A DNA stretch of 10,106 nucleotides from an uncultured Collinsella sp. (GTDB lineage: Bacteria; Actinomycetota; Coriobacteriia; Coriobacteriales; Coriobacteriaceae): contig CABSNX010000056.1 of NCBI GenBank assembly GCA_902479205.1, forward strand, positions 1 through 10,106, written 5' to 3'. The position numbers and the translations under genes were made by a program. The notes below the pieces were generated by a model that searched no databases, was not told where the DNA came from, and was given only the letters and a program-made list of their open reading frames with translations. Shown piece by piece: positions 6,392 to 10,106 of this stretch; the first letter of the stretch is position 1; every line of letters starts with the position of its first letter.

Positions 6392-8638
6392 ATGACACTC
6401 GTATCCAAGACCTTTGAGCTGTACGGCAAGACCTACACCTTTGAGTCGGGCGAGCTTGCCAAGCAGGCCACCGGCGCCTGCCTGGTCAAGCAGGGCGACA
6501 CCACGATGCTCGACACCGTGGTCGTCTCCAAGGAGCGCAAGAACTACGACTTCTTCCCGCTGACCGTCGACTTCAACGAGAAGATGTACGCAGCCGGCCG
6601 CATCCCGGGTGGTTACCTCAAGCGTGAGGGTCGTCCCAGCGAGAAGGCCACGCTCACCGCGCGCATGATCGACCGTCCGATTCGCCCGAGTTTCCCGGAC
6701 GGCTTCCGCAACGAGGTGCACATCGTCGCCACCTCGCTCGTCGCCGACCAGGTCAACCCTTTCGACGTCATTAACGTCATGGGCGCTTCCCTGGCCATGA
6801 CGCTCGGCGGCGTGCCCTTCGAGGGCCCGCTTGCCTGCGTGCGCATCGGCCGCAACGTGGAGACCGGCGAGTTTATCGTCAACCCCACCTACGAGGAGCG
6901 CGAGAACTCCGATCTGGACCTGGAGCTGGGCGGCTCTGCCGACTTCATCTCGATGGTCGAGGCCGGCGCCGAGGAGATCTCCGAGGACGACATGCTCGCC
7001 GCCATGAAGTTTGGCCAGGAGGCCCTTGCTGCCTTCTGCCAGGCCCAGGACGAGTTCGTCGCCGAGTGGGAGCAGGTCAACGGCCCCATCGTCAAGAAGG
7101 AGTACCCGCTCGACCAGCCCGTCGAGGAGGTCCAGGAGCGCATCTTTGCCCACTACGACGAGATGGCAGCTGCCCTTCGCGACGCCGACAAGCTCTCTCG
7201 TATCGGTAAGGTCGAGGCTCTGAAGGAGTCCATCCGCGCCGAGTTTACCGAGGAGGAGCAGGCCGCTTGGGAGCGCGAGATCCCCGTGGCGCTCAAGAAG
7301 CTCGAGAAGAAGGCCATGCGCACCATGGTCGTCGAGACTGGCGAGCGCGTCGATGGCCGTGCTGCAGACGAGATCCGTCCCATCATGGTGAAGGATAACT
7401 ACCTGCCGCTCGTTCACGGCTCCGGTCTGTTCCAGCGTGGCCAGACCCAGGTGCTCTCCGTCCTGTCGCTCGGCATGCTCAACGAGGGCCAGCGTCTGGA
7501 TACCATCGAGCCCACCGAGGGCAAGCGCTATATGCACCACTATAACTTCCCGCCGTTCTGCACCGGCGAGACCGGCCGCATGGGCAGCCCCAAGCGTCGC
7601 GAGATCGGTCACGGCAACCTTGCCGAGCGCGCTCTGCTCCCGGTGCTCCCCGACGAGAACGAGTTCCCCTACGCCATCCGCGTCGTCTCCGAGGTCATGG
7701 AGTCCAACGGCTCCTCTTCGATGGCTTCGACCTGCGGCTCCACGCTCGCCCTTATGGACGGCGGCGTGCCCATTAAGCGCCCGGTCTCCGGTATCGCCAT
7801 GGGTCTGATCCAGGAGGAGGGAAAGACCGTGGTCCTGTCCGATATCCAGGGTCTCGAGGACTTCTTGGGCGACATGGACTTTAAGGTCACCGGCACCACC
7901 GAGGGCATCACCGCCCTGCAGATGGATAACAAGGCCACCGGCCTAACCTTCGACATCCTGGCCCGCGCCCTGCAGCAGGCCAAGGAGGGTCGCGCCTTCA
8001 TCCTGCAGAAGATGCTCGATGTGATTCCCGAGCCGCGCCACACCACACGCAGCACCGCTCCGCGCATCGTCTCCATCCAGGTTCCTACCGATAAGATTCG
8101 CGACGTCATTGGCTCCGGCGGCAAGGTCATCCGCGGTATCCAGGACGAGACCGGCGCTTCGGTCGACATCCAGGAGGACGGCACCGTCTTTGTCGGCGGC
8201 ACCGGCGAGTCCGTCGACCAGGCCGTCGAGCGCATCAAGCTCATCATCAAGGTTCCCGAGCCGGGCGAGGAGTACACCGGTCGCGTGGTCTCCATCCAGC
8301 CCTTCGGCGCCTTCGTCAACCTGCTGCCTGGCAAGGACGGCCTGCTGCACATCTCCCGCGTCGCCAAGGGCCGCGTGGAGAAGGTCGAGGACGTTCTCAA
8401 CGTGGGCGACGAGGTCAAGGTCGTCGTCATCGAGGTCGACGATCGCGGCAAGATCTCGCTTGATCGTCTCGACAAGCCCGAGGCCCCGGCTCGCTCTGAG
8501 GGTTCCTCCGAGGGCGATGGCGAGCACTTCCAGCGCCGTGAGCGTCCGCGTCGCGAGCGCTCCGAGCGCAGCGACCGTCCGCGCCGTCCCGGCGACAACG
8601 GAGGCCGCAAACCCCGCCGTCACCAAGACGCCGAGTAA
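6392..8638 (+). CDS. pnp: Polyribonucleotide nucleotidyltransferase (PNPase)
   Basis: Phosphorolytic 3'-5' exoribonuclease, a trimer that degrades mRNA to nucleoside diphosphates and can also add tails. The 748-residue protein has two RNase PH-like domains (about 10-145 and 325-545) joined by the helical domain. The active-site segment SDIQGLEDFLGDMDF places D484 and D490 where the E. coli metal-binding D486 and D492 lie. The KH domain has GSGG at 574-577. The S1 domain covers about 625-693 (GRVVSIQPFGAFVNLLPGKDGLLHIS). A tail of about 50 residues is rich in Arg, Glu and Ser and probably disordered. It is longer than in E. coli (711 residues). The ATG at 6392 has AAAGGAG (6381-6387) four bases upstream. 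The upstream gene is rpsO, as in many bacteria; a strong terminator follows 24 bp after the stop. Confidence 0.97.
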   Translation: MTLVSKTFELYGKTYTFESGELAKQATGACLVKQGDTTMLDTVVVSKERKNYDFFPLTVDFNEKMYAAGRIPGGYLKREGRPSEKATLTARMIDRPIRPSFPDGFRNEVHIVATSLVADQVNPFDVINVMGASLAMTLGGVPFEGPLACVRIGRNVETGEFIVNPTYEERENSDLDLELGGSADFISMVEAGAEEISEDDMLAAMKFGQEALAAFCQAQDEFVAEWEQVNGPIVKKEYPLDQPVEEVQERIFAHYDEMAAALRDADKLSRIGKVEALKESIRAEFTEEEQAAWEREIPVALKKLEKKAMRTMVVETGERVDGRAADEIRPIMVKDNYLPLVHGSGLFQRGQTQVLSVLSLGMLNEGQRLDTIEPTEGKRYMHHYNFPPFCTGETGRMGSPKRREIGHGNLAERALLPVLPDENEFPYAIRVVSEVMESNGSSSMASTCGSTLALMDGGVPIKRPVSGIAMGLIQEEGKTVVLSDIQGLEDFLGDMDFKVTGTTEGITALQMDNKATGLTFDILARALQQAKEGRAFILQKMLDVIPEPRHTTRSTAPRIVSIQVPTDKIRDVIGSGGKVIRGIQDETGASVDIQEDGTVFVGGTGESVDQAVERIKLIIKVPEPGEEYTGRVVSIQPFGAFVNLLPGKDGLLHISRVAKGRVEKVEDVLNVGDEVKVVVIEVDDRGKISLDRLDKPEAPARSEGSSEGDGEHFQRRERPRRERSERSDRPRRPGDNGGRKPRRHQDAE

Positions 8639-8661
8639 CAGCCGTACATATACTGCTCAAC

Positions 8662-8692
8662 AAGGGCGACTCCGGACAGGGGTCGCCCTTTT
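8662..8692 (+). terminator. Rho-independent terminator after pnp
   Basis: AAGGGCGACTCC (8662-8673) pairs with GGGGTCGCCCTT (8679-8690): twelve pairs with one G-U, loop GGACA, then TT to 8692 (TTTT run 8689-8692). Its 3' arm is shared with the left arm of the palindromic element that begins at 8685. Confidence 0.9.
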
Positions 8693-8831
8693 GCTATTCC
8701 CCGCGGGGCCGCGGGTAAAGTTTCCTGCTCTACAGTCCTGCTCGCACGGAGAGCACATTAAGTGCTCTCCGGCTCGTGCGGAACTCGCGATAAACTTTAC
8801 CCGCGGCCCCCGCCGGGAATAGCAAAAGGGC
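8685..8831 (+). repeat. Palindromic intergenic element, copy 1 (unnamed family)
   Basis: A 147-bp near-perfect palindromic unit. Outer arms 8685-8723 and 8792-8831 are reverse complements, with one mismatch and one 1-base indel over about 39 bp. Inside, a terminal hairpin GGAGAGCAC-ATTAA-GTGCTCTCC lies at 8748-8770, and an outer CGCAC/GTGCG helix is separated from it by GGCTC on the 3' side. Between the arms and the tip are single strands: on the 5' side an octamer TCCTGCTC is repeated (8723-8730 and 8736-8743), on the 3' side GGAACTCGCGAT. The core 8718-8797 is repeated in inverted orientation at 8985-9065. The left arm overlaps the 3' half of the pnp terminator. No ORF and no target-site duplication are seen. 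I do not recognise a named family; REP/BIME-like or MITE-like elements are the closest concepts. Confidence 0.85.
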
Positions 8832-8958
8832 TGGTTGGTGCGGGTTTCGATTTTGTTAGACAGTCTATTCGGTTATCTGAATTCAGATCTTTAGATAATC
8901 GCATGTGCGGCATTACCCCAGATAAAACCAACCAAAATAAACATGTCCCTTATTGGCA
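8832..8958. other. AT-richer spacer with symmetric dyads between the two palindromic copies
   Basis: This 127-bp stretch is visibly richer in A/T than the rest of the window and has no supportable gene. It contains a perfect 14-bp palindrome ATCTGAATTCAGAT (8875-8888), an overlapping 8-bp inverted repeat GGTTATCT/AGATAATC (8871-8878 and 8893-8900, one G-T), and outer arms TGGTTGGT (8832-8839) and ACCAACCA (8927-8934) centred on almost the same point. It could be an operator-like site or a remnant of the insertion that brought in the repeats. No convincing promoter pair was found. Confidence 0.5.
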
Positions 8959-9091
8959 GGTTTCCCGTGGGGCGGGCACCGATGAAGTTTATCGCGAGTT
9001 CCGCACGAACAGGAGGCCACTTAATGTGGCCTCCGTCGTGAGCAGGACTGTAGAGCAGGAAACTTCATCGGTGCCCGCCCCACGGGAAACC
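8959..9091 (-). repeat. Palindromic intergenic element, copy 2, inverted relative to copy 1
   Basis: A 133-bp unit with perfect 32-bp arms (8959-8990 and 9060-9091; GGTTTCCCGTGG... to ...CCACGGGAAACC). On the minus strand the core (9065 down to 8985) matches the copy 1 core. The first 26 bases after the arm end are identical, then come a hairpin tip GGAGGCCAC-ATTAA-GTGGCCTCC and 24 identical bases on the far side. The tip differs from copy 1 by two paired changes (A-T to G-C, G-C to C-G), and the next pair outside AAGTTT/AAACTT changes A-T to G-C. The rest of the arms has no similarity to copy 1 arms. No T-run follows, so it is not an ordinary terminator. Confidence 0.85.
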
Positions 9092-9279
9092 GGCGGGATA
9101 GACCGGCTCAGATGGGGCTTTGATGCATGGGTGGTCTGTTGGTGGGCAAATGGGTATGATGCTGTAGTTACTGCATCGACTCTGTGATGCATGTTTGTAC
9201 GTTCCCGGCGGTCGGTTTGCCAGAAGCGCCCCGTCGGTTGTTCCAGACCCGTTTCGAAGAAAGGAAACCACACGAACCT
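9092..9279 (+). promoter_or_regulatory. Upstream region of rnj with possible promoter and leader hairpin
   Basis: No gene is seen here. TATGAT at 9155-9160 is a good -10 hexamer, but the -35 region about 17 bp upstream (TGGTCT, 9132-9137) is poor. Start of transcription near 9167 would give a leader of about 113 nt. It would begin with a perfect 6-bp hairpin TGCATC/GATGCA (9172-9177 and 9186-9191, 8-base loop). The 9-mer TGATGCATG occurs twice (9121-9129 and 9185-9193). The SD AAAGGA (9260-9265) lies 14 bases before the ATG. Promoter call is pattern-based only. Confidence 0.4.
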
Positions 9280-10106
9280 ATGGCAGCTAAAAAATCATCT
9301 CCCTTGAAGATCATTCCGCTCGGCGGCCTTGACGGCATCGGCAAGAACATGACGGTCTTCGAGTGCGGCGACGACATGGTGCTCGTCGACGCCGGCCTCA
9401 TGTTCCCCGACGACTCCCAGCCCGGTATCGACCTGGTGCTTCCCGACTACACGTATGTCCTGGAGAACGAGGAGAAGCTCCGCGGCATCGTCGTCACCCA
9501 CGGCCACGAGGACCACACCGGTTCGCTTCCGTACCTGCTGCAGGACCTCAACAACAAGGTGCCCATCTTCTCGAGCAAGCTGACGCTCGGTTTTATCGAG
9601 GGCAAGCTTTCCGAGTTCCGCATTCGCGCGCCCAAGTTCCGTGAGGTCAAGGGCGGCAGCCATGTCAATCTCGGTGGCATCTCGCTCGACTTCTTCTCCA
9701 TGACGCACTCCATTCCGGGTGCTTTGGGCGTGTTTATTCGCACCAATCAGGGCACCGTTATGCACACGGGCGACTTTAAGCTCGACCAGACGCCCATCGA
9801 CGGCGTCACGCCCGACTATGCCGCCATCAGCCGCTTTGCCAAGCAGGGTATCGACCTGCTGCTTTCCGACTCCACCAACGCCACGGTTCCCGGCTTTACC
9901 AAGTCCGAGGCCGAGGTCGGCCCCAACCTGCTGCATGCCATCAAGAATGCTCCGGGCCGCGTGTTCGTCGCGTCGTTCTCGAGCCACATCCATCGCCTGC
10001 AGCAGATCTGCGACGCCGCCCGCAAGTGCGGCCGCAAGGTCGTCGTGACCGGACGTTCCATGCTCACCAACACCCGCGTGGCGCGCGAGCTGGGCTACCT
10101 CAACAT
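9280..10106 (+). CDS. rnj: Ribonuclease J, 5' part (cut by window end)
   Basis: Metallo-beta-lactamase/beta-CASP ribonuclease with 5'-3' exonuclease and endonuclease activity; a main mRNA-decay and rRNA-maturation enzyme in Gram-positives. 275 codons of an expected 550-600 are visible. The N-terminus PLGGLDGIGKNMTVFE fits the family (commonly GGLGEIGKNM). The zinc motif HGHEDH gives H74, H76, D78 and H79; H143 (MTHSIPG) and D165 (HTGDFK) complete the metal site. The segment LLLSDSTNAT and the start of the beta-CASP domain (GRVFVASFSSHIHRLQQI) follow. The family often has HSIPDS where HSIPGA is read here. The ATG at 9280 is chosen from the family N-terminus; the SD AAAGGA is 14 bases away, so translation may be modest or leader-dependent. 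No plausible start lies closer to the SD. Confidence 0.95.
   Translation, partial: MAAKKSSPLKIIPLGGLDGIGKNMTVFECGDDMVLVDAGLMFPDDSQPGIDLVLPDYTYVLENEEKLRGIVVTHGHEDHTGSLPYLLQDLNNKVPIFSSKLTLGFIEGKLSEFRIRAPKFREVKGGSHVNLGGISLDFFSMTHSIPGALGVFIRTNQGTVMHTGDFKLDQTPIDGVTPDYAAISRFAKQGIDLLLSDSTNATVPGFTKSEAEVGPNLLHAIKNAPGRVFVASFSSHIHRLQQICDAARKCGRKVVVTGRSMLTNTRVARELGYLN

Noticed and set aside
6344..7612. 422-codon open frame on the - strand
   Set aside because: Antisense shadow of pnp; no SD and no recognisable motif.
8853..8897. Promoter in the AT-rich spacer (TTGTTA with TATCTG or TAGATA)
   Set aside because: Spacings of about 15 or over 30 bp do not fit a sigma-70 pair; the A/T content and dyads explain the resemblance.
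8685..9091. CRISPR array or composite transposon
   Set aside because: Only two copies, inverted rather than direct, with no regular spacers, no transposase frame, no shared terminal repeats and no target-site duplication.
8959..9091. Copy 2 as a simple Rho-independent terminator
   Set aside because: No T-run follows either arm on either strand, and the pnp terminator is already at 8662-8692.
8762..9187. 141-codon + frame across the pnp-rnj spacer
   Set aside because: It runs through both palindromic elements, has no SD, and resembles no protein; the DNA is explained by the inverted repeats.
8989..9273. - strand frames of 68-94 codons upstream of rnj
   Set aside because: They cover copy 2 of the palindrome and the rnj leader, with no SD or family likeness.

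Overview
The window reads as chromosomal core sequence from a GC-rich Gram-positive bacterium, most likely a gut actinobacterium of the class Coriobacteriia (Collinsella-like). This is inferred from three things: the GC-rich, C/G-ending codon use; the actinobacterial-style order dnaJ-...-phoH-ybeY-...-era-recO; and the combination of RNase J with a Gram-positive type DgkA. No rRNA or other taxon marker is present, so the genus is a guess. All genes lie on the + strand. The first 38 bases are not genomic: bases 6-38 match the Illumina Nextera transposase adapter, so this is an assembly edge.

Positions 39-5824 hold a tightly packed operon: the 3' part of dnaJ, mtaB (tRNA methylthiotransferase), phoH (ATPase), ybeY (rRNA endonuclease), dgkA (diacylglycerol/undecaprenol kinase), era (ribosome-assembly GTPase) and recO (recombination mediator). 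Gaps are 9-15 bp, or the genes overlap (mtaB/phoH by 20 bp, phoH/ybeY by 4 bp). Era carries an unusual acidic N-terminal extension of about 63 residues.

Positions 5825-8692 hold the RNA-turnover pair rpsO-pnp. rpsO has a structured leader and a strong Rho-independent terminator. pnp has a leader with alternative hairpins and a strong terminator. Both leaders contain three-segment complementarities that could form mutually exclusive hairpins next to the ribosome binding site.

Positions 8639-9279 contain no gene but hold the most interesting part. Two long palindromic elements (8685-8831 and 8959-9091) are diverged copies of one another in opposite orientation. The inner strands that stay unpaired in the predicted fold are almost identical, while the hairpin tip differs by compensatory base-pair changes. 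The long outer arms have unrelated sequence in the two copies, yet are self-complementary within each copy. I know of no named family with this layout; it looks like an undescribed structured intergenic element. An AT-richer stretch with a 14-bp perfect palindrome lies between the copies.

The window ends in the first half of the gene for RNase J (9280-10106, cut by the window end). Most of the encoded proteins act on RNA: tRNA modification (MtaB), 16S rRNA maturation (YbeY, Era), the ribosome (S15) and mRNA decay (PNPase, RNase J).
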